Shown: positions 35,130 to 45,973 of the stretch, one piece after another
How the letters are laid out: the number at the start of each line of letters is the position of its first letter
Position numbering within the stretch: the first letter of the stretch is position 1
Assembly (NCBI GenBank): GCA_002682825.1
Contig: NOKP01000002.1
Coordinates: forward strand, 5,624,309 to 5,688,308
Length of the DNA: 64,000 nucleotides
Reading direction: 5' to 3'
Source: Neonectria sp. B-13
Lineage: Eukaryota > Ascomycota > Sordariomycetes > Hypocreales > Nectriaceae
Program-made: the position numbers and the translations under genes
The notes under the pieces: generated by a model
Databases searched by the model: none
What the model saw: the letters and a program-made list of their open reading frames with translations, nothing else
Told to the model about the DNA's origin: nothing

Positions 35130-35960
35130 TAATCAGCTGGAAAAGCTAGATCTTAGAAAAGCTAGATCTTAGAAAAGCTAGATCTTGGAAAAGCTAGATC
35201 TTAGAAAAGCTAGACCTTGGAAAAGGCTAAAACCCCTTGGGATAAAAGCCCAGCTAACCTCTGCGCTTTCCAGGTTACCTCTTCGCATTCCATCCGACCT
35301 TCCAAACAATACAACAACCACACCACCGATCGCACAAGATGACTGCCGTCCGAATCGCACTACAGCCCGGCGAGCCCTTACTAAGCTATACATATGGGCT
35401 CTCATATGACCTATATATTGAATTGAAAGAACATCTAAGCCTCATTTCTATGCTATAAATTATAGCTTAAAAGTCTGGCCTAGGGTATATAAAACAGCCT
35501 ATGATTAACTACTTTAGACCTAAGGAGTTAGTCCAATTAGTAGTCTTTAGCTATAATATCCTACTATAAGAGGAAATAAAGCTTAATATAGTAACTACCT
35601 AGTAGATTGCAATAGAATAGCTCTTTCTAGAGAGGCTAGCTCTAAAGCTAGAAAGGAATAGCAATATTACTGCTATAGAGAAGGAGTTCCTTAAGAAGCT
35701 ATATGACCCTATCTATACCTTATGGATTATACAGTTGATAGGTAATATCATTCTGACCAACCTATAGCTGAAGGAGTGATGCATTAGAAACTGAGGGAAT
35801 CTAGTCATCTCTAACATCAGCCATGAAGCATAGAGGGATTTGGCGGAGGGAGTTGGAAGCTGGAGGGGGCAAAAGTCAATAATTAGGTTTAAAATCCAAA
35901 GATCTATCCCCCTATTAAGCTTAAGCAAAGGAAACATATGACTGTTCAGTGTAATTGCGG
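35130..35960. other. Island of much less mutated sequence inside the RIP-degraded element
   Basis: Two blocks (about 35,225-35,400 and 35,740-35,950) have near-normal base composition and retain many CA/TG dinucleotides, the preferred RIP targets, for example the CAACAACCACACCACC-type run near 35,312. They sit in the linker between the expected integrase and RT segments. Short open frames cross the island (35185-35409 plus; 35178-35405 and 35713-35937 minus), but no protein family is recognised. A later insertion or a captured single-copy sequence would explain it; so might uneven RIP. Confidence 0.6.
35140..35219. repeat. 16-bp tandem repeat, five copies
   Basis: Unit GAAAAGCTAGATCTTA starts at 35140, 35156, 35172, 35188 and 35204. 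Variation is limited to A/G at the last position and one T/C. A partial sixth copy follows. The array forms the left edge of the less mutated island. Confidence 0.95.
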
Positions 35961-38611
35961 ATAAGTAGAAATAGTGGTCTAAATAGTAGTTTTAATAGTG
36001 CTTCTAAGTCTTTATAATTATAATTACTATAGTCTTTAGTACTAAATTCAATAGTAGAACTAAGTATTTAAAAAAACTATTAATTATAATATTATATTCT
36101 AGAGTAATTTTAAGGTTTTTTAGAATTATTTAAACTTCTTAAAAGGTTTTCTTTATCTTAGGAATCTTATTATCTAAAAATAAAGTTAATTTATTAAAGG
36201 AAATATAAAATATAATAACTTATAATATATATAATAGTAATAGAACCTATATTAGATACTAGGTTAAAGAGATATATCTAGTTAGGTAACTAATATAAGT
36301 ATATAAAGTTATTTTTTTCTATATACTTTATAATTCTTCCTTAGTTAAAGGGAAAGCCTTATAACTAAAGGTCTTTAGGTAGGTAATATTAGGCCTATAG
36401 TCCTTAGGGAAGTGCTTTTACATTATAACATTCTTATAGAGCTAAAGGTAAAGTATTTCAAGAGGTAACTTTTAGTTATTAATCTCCCTAGGTATACAAT
36501 TAAGTAGGTAAGCTATAGCCTTAGCTATAGTTAGCTAAAGTTGCTTAAGAAAGCTGGCTTAGGCTAGAAGCATCTCTATTTTCTGCCCTAGTATATGCTC
36601 TAACTTCTTAGTATAATCATTCTAATACTAGTAGCTAGGAGCTGAAAGCTAGATTAAAATACCTCTCTCTATAGTCTCTTTAGACCCCTTTATCATAGAG
36701 ACTATACTCTTATTATCTAAGAGGATAATAATAATATCTATCTTAAATTAGGCCTTAATAAGGGCTATAAGGAGCTAAAGGCAGTTAGGAATCTTATCCT
36801 TAGTTCTAATATAGTAGGGAAACCTTATTCTAGTGAGCTAATAGGTAAATAGGGCTATATAATAGTACCTATTATAGTTGATTAGGAGATACTAAAGGTT
36901 AAAGGTTAGGACCTTTAGTAGGGCTTAAGGTAGGTTATTAGAGCTAGGTCTTTATAATATAACTCTTTTACCCTTAAAAGAAGTATAGATCTTATAGTCT
37001 TAAGTCCTAATGCTTATTATCTTAGCCCTTTTAGTATTTATTATTAGCTTTATTATAATATTAGGTCCTAAATAATCTAGCTTAATATACTAAAGCTCCT
37101 TTATACCCCCTATAGGAGGTTAAGGCTAATATAAGCTAATAGTAAAGATAGCTTCTTCTTTTATAATACCCTTTTTAAAGATTAGATAAGAAAGACCCTT
37201 ATGGATCTCTATAATCCCTAGGATATAACTAATGCTCTTTTCCTTAAGCTTAAGGGTCTTAGAGCTCTAGTAAATACTCTTATCCCTTAAGGATAATATA
37301 ACTATTATATTAATAGGGAAATCTAGGTTATAATAAGCCTCTAAGAGAATTAACTTATAGCCTAAAAGGTTAATAATAGTATTACTAATACCTTATATAT
37401 AGCTTATTCTATATAATATTAGGTATATAACTATAGTACCTATATTAAGGCTATTAGGGAAATAAGATAGGTTATTAAAAAGGTAGATTAAGGCTTTAGA
37501 GTTAAGAATAATACTCTTTCTTATGAATTAGCCTTCTATATTATAAATTAAGACTTAAGCTAAAAAAGCTATAAATATTACTTACTTTTCTAGCTCTTTA
37601 TAGTTATTTTCTATCTTCTAAGTTATAATATCTTATTATATCTTTAGATTAAAGATAAGCTTATTCTTTATTAACTCTATAATAATCTAATTTATCTAAA
37701 ATTTTAAGGGTTTATTTATCTTACTTAATAGTATATAGAAGTAAGATTCTTAATAATTTAAAGTATCTTTAGGGATATAATAATATCTATAGTAGTTATA
37801 TATAGATTGATTTAGTTTTCTATTATTTCTTTTAGATTATAAGACTAACTTAAAGCCTTACTATAAATTTATTAACCTAGTCCTAGTAATTCCCTAATTG
37901 ACTATAGAATTTTAAGCTATATTAAGGATTAAGTCTTTAGTTGTATTAGCTATTAAAGGTATCTTTAAGCTCTTTTTATTGCTAAATATAGCTATGAATA
38001 TTACCTTTATAGAGACCTTTAACTCTAAGGATTTTAACTTTCTTATAATCTAGAATTACTTTACTACCTTTAAGAGTAAAGATAGCTTTTATTGCCTTTC
38101 TTAAGAGTTAATAAGCTTTAAGAACCACTTGTTCTAAAAGACTTAATTAACTTTAGTAATTACTGCTAAAAAGTCTCTTAGGCTAGCTAAAGCTTTGCCC
38201 TAATAGAGCTTATATTTTGTATATATAGTATACTTATATAAGAACTTAATAGACTAGGCTATAAGATTGACCTTTTCTAGCTTTAGGGTCTAAATTGCCT
38301 TATATTCTAATATTAAGTGTTTTTCTTCCTTTTAAAGGGCTGGTTTAATAGTTAGTCTAAGTTGAATAAGGTACTTATAAGGGCTTTAGTATATTAAAGT
38401 CTAACTCTTATACTAAGAGCTTAAAGATTTAATAATAAAGATATTAATATTAATAATAGCTTTATAAGTATAATAGAATTCTATAACTTTAAAGGTATAT
38501 TATTAACTTTAGAATACTTTTTCTTTAATAAAGTTATTAAGAGTAATTAAGCTAAAAAGGGCTAAGAGTATTTAAATTGCTTTTTCTTTTAAATTATTCT
38601 TTTTATTATCC

Positions 38612-38639
38612 TTATTATTATTATTATTATTATTATTAT
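38612..38639. repeat. (TTA)n microsatellite
   Basis: About nine perfect TTA units inside the decayed gag-side part of the retrotransposon. Confidence 0.95.
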
Positions 38640-39420
38640 CCTTATCTTTAGAGGGCTCTCTTATAAGTCAATAAGATACTTAAGGTACTAGGTTTAAAGA
38701 AGGATTAAGTTAAGATAATAGGATAACTATAATAACTATAAGAAAGGCTAAAAAGTCTTCTAGTAGAACTATAAGGTTAATCCTTAGGTCTATAAGAAGG
38801 CCTAGGATAATTATCCTTATAGATAGGATTATAGTTAAAATTATTAGTACTTTTAGCTTAATAAGTACCTTATAACTATTTAGGTTAATATACTTTTAAA
38901 TAGTATATAATTAAACTATTTTTTAGATATAATTATACTATTTAATTTAGTTTAAAGGCTTCTAAAGTTTATATACCTTAATATTTAAAATAAAGTTATT
39001 AAATATATTAAAAGATTAAGTAATAAACTTAGCTTAAGAGTTAAATAGATTATTAATTAAAAGTAATAAAAGGCTAGATTTTTAAGTTATATAAGAATTT
39101 AAGGAAAAATAATAAGAAAAAATAAGTTAAATAAATAAATCTATAGAAAATTAATAAATAGATTAATCTTAAAAGTAATTCTTATATTTAAAGGGATTAT
39201 AAGGAATATATAAGTAAAGTAAAAGTATATTATATTATAGAATAAAAAGAAGTTATATTCTTATCTTAATTTTAAGGTTATAGACTAATTAATATCTTAA
39301 TACTAAATTAGTCTTTTTATAAATAAGACTAAGATTAAAGAAAGTATAAAGCTTTAATTAATATATATAATTAAGAGTATAATAGAAAAATTAATAAAAA
39401 GTACTTATTAGGCTTATAAC

Positions 39421-39677
39421 TATAAGAGCTTATAGAGCACTTAAGTAGGAATATATTAGGTAACTTAATTAAGTATAACTAGGGCATAGGACCTAGTCTT
39501 TTATAAAGAGTGGGCCCTTTGATAGATATGATAGGATATAGTAAATGTACCTTAAGCTAGTCTCTTTGGATGTGCATAAGAGGGTAGACTCTTAAGGGGT
39601 CGAAATACTGAGGGGAATTGGGTCCACCCAAGGTCTCGCGATGTAGCTATTCCATACAGGGACCTTAGCCCGTGACA
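39421..39677 (-). repeat. Right LTR (5' LTR in element orientation)
   Basis: 257 bp, the same length as the left LTR with no indels between them. Its inner (left) part is AT-converted (begins TATAAGAG for TGTGAGAG), and its outer (right) half is unmutated and ends CCCGTGACA. Confidence 0.93.
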
Positions 39678-39682
39678 CTTCT
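39678..39682. repeat. Right target-site duplication (CTTCT)
   Basis: Matches 32371-32375 exactly and directly abuts the CA end of the LTR. Confidence 0.93.
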
Positions 39683-40416
39683 CAAGCAGTAGTGTCTCGA
39701 AACCCTGCGTTTGGCCGAATTGGGGCTGGCTGAAAGTGAACCATCAGAAACAATAGTCTGTAGCAACACTGCACAGACTCAATAAACGGACAAGTATCAG
39801 CTGGCTCTCGTAATGGGGCGGTAAACCAATAGATTTTCGGACTAGGACGTTCTCTCGCTGAGACAGTGCCTCACCCTAGAACTTAAGACGGGCACAACCC
39901 CTCAACAAAATTTCGGCCCTTTTTAATGGAACGCTTTCCTGTCTAGCAGATGCTGACACTATACTATAGCAATTAATAGGACGGACTACTAATGCACGGT
40001 AGTAAAATTGGTGTACATGAGCCGCTTGCCGTCTCCAGCAGCGATGTTGGTAGCACTCGTACCATCCCCTATAAAAAGCTCGTTTCATACAGCCATCATC
40101 ATTCTCTGGGCCATCCGCTCCCCTGCAGGATTAGTCTCTCCTTTGGTCAGTCATCAGCGAGAACCAGTTCGATGCATGGTCAGCCAGGAGGCGTTTGAGG
40201 TTGTTTTGATGAAGTAGTTTCCTCACTCGCTATTCTTCGCTTCACGAGATAACTATCTTTACCATTCACATGTTGTATACCCAGACTTTAATATTCATGG
40301 CATATGCCAAAAATAAACATCGAAAGATAGAAACATCCATATTGAAATATCAAGAGCAGCTTGCCTATGCCTGGACTGACACAAAGCTGGCCCTAAAGGC
40401 CCTATCTATCTTGAAA
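39683..40416. other. Intergenic: right flank of the retrotransposon, 3' side of the nitrilase
   Basis: Normal composition. Short open frames near 39,876-40,217 look fortuitous. No gene supported. Confidence 0.4.
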
Positions 40417-41488
40417 CTACTCCTTAAAGTGGACAGGAATAGCCGTGTCGGTTGTAACCTTCAGGCTCAAGAGATCAGGTCGCGAATAATGTCCAACAAT
40501 ATCCAGGTTCTGCTTGGCCTTGTCTCGATCAGCCAAGTCAATCTCGGCATAAACAATGCCCTCCGCTCCAGGATCGAGTGGCTCAGTCAGTTCAGCCCCA
40601 TCAGGACCATAGATCATCGTGAACCCTCCACCAGGAGTCTTGCCCCAGGATCCAGAACCCATCTCAGCCAACTTGGTATTAGCCTTGCCCTTCTCGCTCA
40701 AGACCTCGGTGCATGTCATGACGAAACAGGCCCCCTCCATAGCCATGACCTGTGAGAACTTGTTGCTCGCACTACCGGTGATGTGGTAAGGCCACGGCTT
40801 GCCCTCCGGAGCCTCCCAGATCAGCGGCCAACTGGCCACGTGGATATCAACATTCTGCGAGTACTGATAGTAGCGCAGGAGGGGTTGCGTGTGTTCCCAG
40901 CAGTTCAGGCCTCCGATCTTGCCGAATTGAGAGTCGGCAACGGCTTTGAGAGAATCGGCTTGTCCGTCTCCCCAGTAGGCCCGCTCCACGTGAGTGGGCT
41001 TGATCTTGCGGCGATGGTGAACGATGGTGCCGGTGGGATCAATGAAGGACTTGGTAGTTGATATTAGCTCGGTCGTCCAAGTTGATCATCGGTGAAACCC
41101 ACCTGTGCGATGTACAAAGTTCCTCGATCCTTCTCGCTGTAGCCAAGAACAACGAAGACGCCGGCTTCGCGAACAGCAGCCTTGATAAGATCCATCTCCT
41201 TGGACTCCTTTTTCATAGAGTTGTCGTAGTACTCGTTCATGAACGGGACATTGTCGAAGACGGAGTTTTGCCAAATGCTCCTGTGAGCAAGGTCAATAGA
41301 CAACGAGGCAGCCGAATATAGACAACCTACCACGGATATCCTGGGATAAAAACCTCTGGGAAACCAACTACGTTGGCTCCCTGGCTACCGGCTTCTTTGA
41401 TCAAAGAGATGACCTTCTGAACACCACCTTGCAAGTCGTTCCACACAGGCTCAGCCTGGACGGCGGCGATTTTGATCTTTGAAGCCAT
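40417..41488 (-). CDS. Nitrilase, arylacetonitrilase-like
   Basis: Hydrolyses a nitrile to carboxylic acid and ammonia. Three exons (41331-41488, 41103-41280, 40417-41049; introns 50 and 53 bp) give 322 residues. The catalytic triad is complete: E45 in [13 protein letters not shown]127 in [12 protein letters not shown], and C162 in [13 protein letters not shown], the nitrilase signature. The CWEH form and length resemble fungal arylacetonitrilases more than cyanide hydratases, which are usually near 360 residues; this point is inference. It is the last of three minus-strand genes with a Zn2Cys6 regulator and an aldoxime dehydratase, whose product would be its substrate. A CGG-type repeat lies about 300 bp upstream of the ATG. 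Confidence 0.94.
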
Positions 41489-42085
41489 GGTTGCAAGTGC
41501 GGTAGTTGGTGAGTTTTGGCTTTTGTGAAGATGATTGATTTGTTGAGGATGGAATGATGGATCACTTTCAAGACGAGAGCATCTTCTGTCTCTTATACTC
41601 GATTGAAGTCAAGGGGTGATCAATAGGGAATGTCGAGGGGAAGTCCTTATCGCTATCGGCTATGATGGAAGCGTATCGGGATAATTGGTATCCGACCCCC
41701 CGATATTGATCGTCAGGATTGGATGAAATCATAACAATTACCCGGGACTATCAGCCTATCATGATCAAGAGTCAAAGCGGTCCGCTCGGTCCGTCCCATT
41801 ATCTGGATAATAAGTACCCGGTATGTAAGACTAAGGATACTGCAGAGTGGTACGACTCTTAGCTTGAGTTTGAGCTCTCTTTTCATACCACAAGAAAGGC
41901 CTTTATATATTTGAGCACAACAGCTGCAGTACTTCGTGTATACGACTTCGTATTAGTTTACGTTCTTTCTGGGCAATAATTTTCGCGAACGAATTCACTT
42001 TGACGTACGAATTCGATGGATGAGACGACTGACATTTCTTGAATATTAAGCGGATTGCGATCGAGGGTAAAATAGAACTGCTGAT
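41489..42085. other. Nitrilase promoter region
   Basis: About 600 bp between the nitrilase start and the stop of the Zn2Cys6 regulator. It contains the CGG-type repeat listed separately. No open frame of note. Confidence 0.5.
41778..41795 (-). promoter_or_regulatory. CGG-type repeat upstream of the nitrilase
   Basis: In gene sense: GACGGACCGAGCGGACCG, two CGGACCG units overlapping an AGC spacer. The ten bases CGGACCGAGC recur exactly upstream of the aldoxime dehydratase. CGG triplets in repeats are classic half-sites for Zn2Cys6 proteins. Binding is inferred, not shown. Confidence 0.5.
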
Positions 42086-44481
42086 TTATTCTACGATTAA
42101 TGAACTTTCATCAAAAAAGTCGAAAGCCATGTTGGCCAAATTCTGGTCGTAGGTCCAAGCCTGGAACAGTTCATCCAACACTTCAGCGGGATATGCCTGC
42201 TCCGCCTCATTATTTGATCCACTCATTTGACCAGTCGTTCGACATCCACGCTCGTACAGCTCAAACTGTCGTCGGTTCTCTTCGCCAATTTCACCCTCTA
42301 AATCACGTGTCCAAATATCAACGCCCCATTGTTCGGCTAGTGACCTAATGGCCCGAATCGATCGGTTGGCCCAGTCCCAGTTGGTGTTCATCTCGTAAAG
42401 GGTTTTAATGCAAATAAGAAGACATCTCATGGCGTCGCTTCCCATGTCAGGGCCAGTGGTCTTGAGATCTAGGAGATGTATAATGGCTGCTGTGAATGTT
42501 GGATGCACTGCCGAGATTGGCATGCATCGCTAGACGATGAAATTAAGTGTCGGCGTATGCTTCATACTGGTTTATGAGGTGGTGGCTTACAGTGGTGTAG
42601 TTGTTTTTGTATATTCGAAGAATCTTGGAGATCTTGATCGCCGAAGTCTTGCAGGACCGCGAGTGAACATCCTTCAAATCGGGGTCATACTCTCCGAGCT
42701 TACGACCGCGAGAAAGGACTTTGAAAAATGGGCGATGTAAAAGGATGATCGAATGATGGTATTGTAGACTATTAAGAGTTAATTGTGGGCCTTGAACTGG
42801 ATTGTTGGAGTCTCACTGAAGTTGATAGACGTATGGTGGCGAGGGCTGAAGGCTTGATTCGGAAATCTTAAGTGACTTGGGCAGATGATCGAAGAACTGC
42901 ACCGATTTCAGATGTGCTTTCATGATGCGATCCTCCATCTCTCGGTCAGTCCAAGCAGAACGCTGGGCATACCTGCCGCCTGTTAGTCATACCAAACAAT
43001 ATCCTGAGATAGAACCTTGTCATGTACAGTTGGTCAATGACTTCAGAGGTCATCATCAAAAGCTCACAGGTGCGCATGGCATTTTCTGTAATGTGAGACG
43101 TTGGCCAAGGCTGAGAAATGTTGGCCTGTTCTTCAGAAAGTGGCGAGATGGGCCGGTCTTGGACCTTTGGCTTCCTCGTGGTAATGTTATACTCTTGGAT
43201 ACTGGCAGGTCTTCCCATTCCAAGACAGTAGAGTCTTGAATAGAGCATTCGGCAATTAGTATTCTCCTGTCAATCTGAAAGGCTGTTTGTAACCCACTTG
43301 TCCAACACATATATGCCCCAAAATGCTACGTTGCGTGCCTCAACATCCTCCTCAGATACCAGGCCTTTGGATGCGTAAGATGTACAGTCCGACTGCAAGC
43401 CCAAGTTCATCGCCATTCGTGACGCCATGCCGATGTACATGAACCCAAGACCCTCGTTGTCGATAGAGGCCGAAAACAATCCGAGGAGGGCGGTCGCTTG
43501 AACAGTCGACGTAGTTGGGGCTTCATACTCGAACTGGAGCATCGTTTTGCCCTGAGCCGCAAATATATCGCCTGCGGTATTCGCATCATTGGGATCTGTT
43601 CTGAGCTCAAGTCGTGATGAGTAGCGGGACGCAAGAGCAAGCATTGCGTTGAGGAGAAGCGGAGTGCAAAAACGGCCGGATTTGTTCACGTAGAGGTCAA
43701 GGACGAAGGATTCTCTCGGCACGACATACTGCCATGAGTTTTGCCATCGCCAGAAGAGACTGAGGAGATGATCGCACAGTTCGGCAGAGGGCTCGAAGAA
43801 CCCCGGCATTTGTCGGGCTGCGGTAATGCCCCGATTACGTGCTTCGATGGAAGACGCAACTTTCAGCGAGTGGTTAGGAATGAGGTCGAAGTTGCTAGAT
43901 GCGCCGAAGAACCGTAGTTCACCAGCATCGCCGAGAGTAAAGCATCCAAGCGCGTCTGCAAGTTCATCTACCGACTCGTCTTCTTCAACTCCATCAAACG
44001 GTAAAGAATGGAACGGAGATGTAGACAGGTGGGCACTTGGGACTTCTTTGTACTTCTCACGGAGATCGCCACACTCATGTGCACATTGTGGCCTGGATGT
44101 TTGTGAGGCAAGCGCAAGTCTCTTCTCAAGAGTTTCTATGCGTGCTTCTAGTCCCAAGACATAGGCATTGCTAGGACGCCTAGATATGAATGAGTGGTGC
44201 TTGAATAGGGTCCAGAAGATGCAGAAAACTCACCTTCTCTTGCTCTCCTCTTGGGTATAATCGCACTCCTGCTGCCGGTATTTGCAGGCACTGCATTGTG
44301 GTTGCTGCCCGTCGCACTACGGGAGATCGAAGAGTTAGAACATAATAAATGTGTCGAGTATAGCCTGAATTGTTGGTTTAGGGTTAACCATTACCTTGGT
44401 CCTTTTGGCTCGGCAGCCGTTGCATGCAAGAGTGATTCTCTTTCTACCCTGCCGCTGACCCGGCTCCTGGGGAGGGGGCAT
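42086..44481 (-). CDS. Zn2Cys6 fungal-specific transcription factor
   Basis: Seven exons (44395-44481, 44234-44316, 43298-44179, 43028-43234, 42817-42972, 42591-42768, 42086-42529) give 678 residues in a continuous frame. The zinc cluster ACNGCRAKRTK-CDGQQPQCSACKYRQQEC (residues 19-46) is split by the first intron, a position common in this family, and has all six Cys. A short heptad-like stretch follows (LEARIETLEKRLAL), as in dimerising regulators. The middle homology region is clear: FWRWQNSWQYVVPRESF, LLLNAMLALASRYSS, ARNVAFWGIYVLDK-LYCLGMGRPA, and later YVYQLHLQYHHSIILLHRPFF. It lies between the nitrilase and aldoxime dehydratase genes, so control of that pair is the obvious guess. Confidence 0.93.
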
Positions 44482-44854
44482 GTTAACCTCGGCGTTAGAG
44501 GAGGCAAGTTGGAGCGCCTGTCCTTCTCTGTGGGTTTATGAGCGGCTTCATATGATACCTCGAGGAAAGAAGATCAGGACTTTCGCGTTGCGAAAACGAA
44601 GCGGCGTAAGCGGGGTTGCTTGACATAAAGACGCGAAGTGAGGTGAGAAAGAACGTTCACCGGATCATACAAATAGATGAGTGGTTCCACTCAATCTCAT
44701 GCTAGTGAACTCAGATACGAGATAGACATGCTATTGGATAGTGACACATTAGATGGGAAGCTAAAGTGCGGGGAGGCCACTAGTCTATCAACAGGGGGAT
44801 TTAGCCCAGTTTTGCACAGCGACATCTTTAATTCGGTAAATTAGAACATCATAT
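44482..44854. other. Intergenic: regulator promoter, aldoxime dehydratase 3' flank
   Basis: About 370 bp. No copy of the CGGACCG-type repeat is seen here, so the regulator does not obviously control itself through that motif. Confidence 0.4.
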
Positions 44855-45973
44855 CTACCACTCTATCGGCTCCGACTTTATCGGCTCATCGAAGAAGGTA
44901 GGCAATTCTGTAGCAGCCTCCACCTTGCTCGTAAACTGAGGATGATCGTCGTACGCAAGGAAACCAGTGCCATCATAACAGCCAACATATTCCGCATCCA
45001 CCTCGTTACCCTTCAAAACTCCCACATCGACCCAAAGCAGTAGATCTCCATCTTCTACCGGCCCGCCCGGTGCATATGCCGTCATAAAGTCTCGTCGAAG
45101 CTTCACGTGGACTTTATCCCATCGGCCCATGTGCTCCATCTTAGCAAGGTCGAGCCAGAAGAGAACCTGGACTTGGCGTATATAATCCAGACCGGGGAAG
45201 ATTGTGGAGCCATCCGTCTTGAAAGTTGCTTCGTTTGCGTGGTGGTTGGTTGCTCCGAGCACCTTGCCACCAGCGAAGCCATGGCAGGCTCTCGCTAAGA
45301 CGATACCCTGAGAAGGGCCACCAGTAACAACATTCGTGATCCATTGCTTAGTGAGACCGTCGAAATTCTCATTCCAGTAGGTGCGTTCTTTTTCTTGCAT
45401 GGCACTGTAGTCTTGGCCCTCAACCACGAAACAGAGGTTGTCTGGAAACTGCGTCATCCTGACTCTGCCATGTCGAATCTTGTCCGTAAGAGGTCTTGGT
45501 TCAGGTGTTGTCGATAGAGGGGAAGAAAACTTGTCATCGGGCGTCGCAGGGGTCATGCGTGAACGATAAGCTCCCCAGTAACCGCTCTTCCCGTTGAGTC
45601 CAATAAGTTCTCCACAGTGGCCAAAGCCTGATGGGTTCTCTCCATTCGATTCATACATGGCCCTGGTGGCAGGAAAGCTGACAGTCTCTCTCCAGAAGCC
45701 AGCGTCGTTTGGAAGAGAGTTCCAGAACGAGACGGTGTCGGTATTCTCCCACCAACCTTTAAAGGCCTGTGGGGACGGCCAATAGCTCACCCATACTTTG
45801 GATGGAAGGTTGTTTTGCTCCAGTTCCTCGACATGTAGTGCTGCGCCCTTGATGAGGTTGTCGAATCCAGTGATGAGGTGCTGCTTGGTGGCACTTGGTG
45901 AATCCGCGTGGTACTGACACCCGAAAATGGACACGGTGAAGTGGTGTGCTGTGGGGAAGCGTGACCGGAGCAT
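44855..45973 (-). CDS. Aldoxime dehydratase (phenylacetaldoxime dehydratase family, heme-containing)
   Basis: Dehydrates aldoximes to nitriles using ferrous heme. Intronless, 372 residues from the ATG at 45973 (MLRSRFPTAHHFTVSIFG); the longer frame opens only with GTG. Family blocks in order: FGCQYHADSPS, VWVSYWPSPQAFKGWW, the ATRAMYESNGENPSGFGHCGE stretch, GKSGYWGAYRSRM, GRVRMTQFPDNLCF followed by VEGQDYS, ARACHGFAGGKV with nearby NHHANEATF, and HVKLRRDFMTAYAPGG. Which His is the proximal heme ligand cannot be fixed without alignment. Fungal relatives occur in Fusarium and Sclerotinia species. Together with the neighbouring nitrilase it forms an aldoxime-nitrile-acid route; phenylacetaldoxime or indole-3-acetaldoxime are likely but unproven substrates. 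Confidence 0.92.
   Translation of the reverse strand: MLRSRFPTAHHFTVSIFGCQYHADSPSATKQHLITGFDNLIKGAALHVEELEQNNLPSKVWVSYWPSPQAFKGWWENTDTVSFWNSLPNDAGFWRETVSFPATRAMYESNGENPSGFGHCGELIGLNGKSGYWGAYRSRMTPATPDDKFSSPLSTTPEPRPLTDKIRHGRVRMTQFPDNLCFVVEGQDYSAMQEKERTYWNENFDGLTKQWITNVVTGGPSQGIVLARACHGFAGGKVLGATNHHANEATFKTDGSTIFPGLDYIRQVQVLFWLDLAKMEHMGRWDKVHVKLRRDFMTAYAPGGPVEDGDLLLWVDVGVLKGNEVDAEYVGCYDGTGFLAYDDHPQFTSKVEAATELPTFFDEPIKSEPIEW

Larger units (their letters stand above)
32376..39677 (-). mobile_element. RIP-degraded Ty1/copia LTR retrotransposon
   Basis: Complete 7302-bp element with 257-bp LTRs at both ends, TG...CA termini (visible where unmutated) and a perfect 5-bp target duplication. The internal region is strongly AT-rich, with stop codons in all frames. 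On the minus strand, copia-type reverse transcriptase is still readable around 33,960-34,640 and RNase H around 33,170-33,480. That places the coding direction right to left with RT before RNase H at the 3' end, the copia order. Gag and integrase should lie between about 36,000 and 39,400 but are too decayed for me to delimit. All LTR differences are transitions, the signature of RIP. The element cannot transpose on its own. Confidence 0.93.

Noticed and set aside
35178..35409. Open frames on both strands across the unmutated island in the retrotransposon
   Set aside because: Both strands are open simply because the island lacks stops; no family recognised, so kept only as an observation.
42973..43027. 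Reading through this stretch of the Zn2Cys6 gene (RFYLRILFGMTNRRQ)
   Set aside because: It ends in a stop out of phase with the next exon. Treating it as a 55-bp intron with a TGACTAAC branch restores the standard IDQLY...W order.
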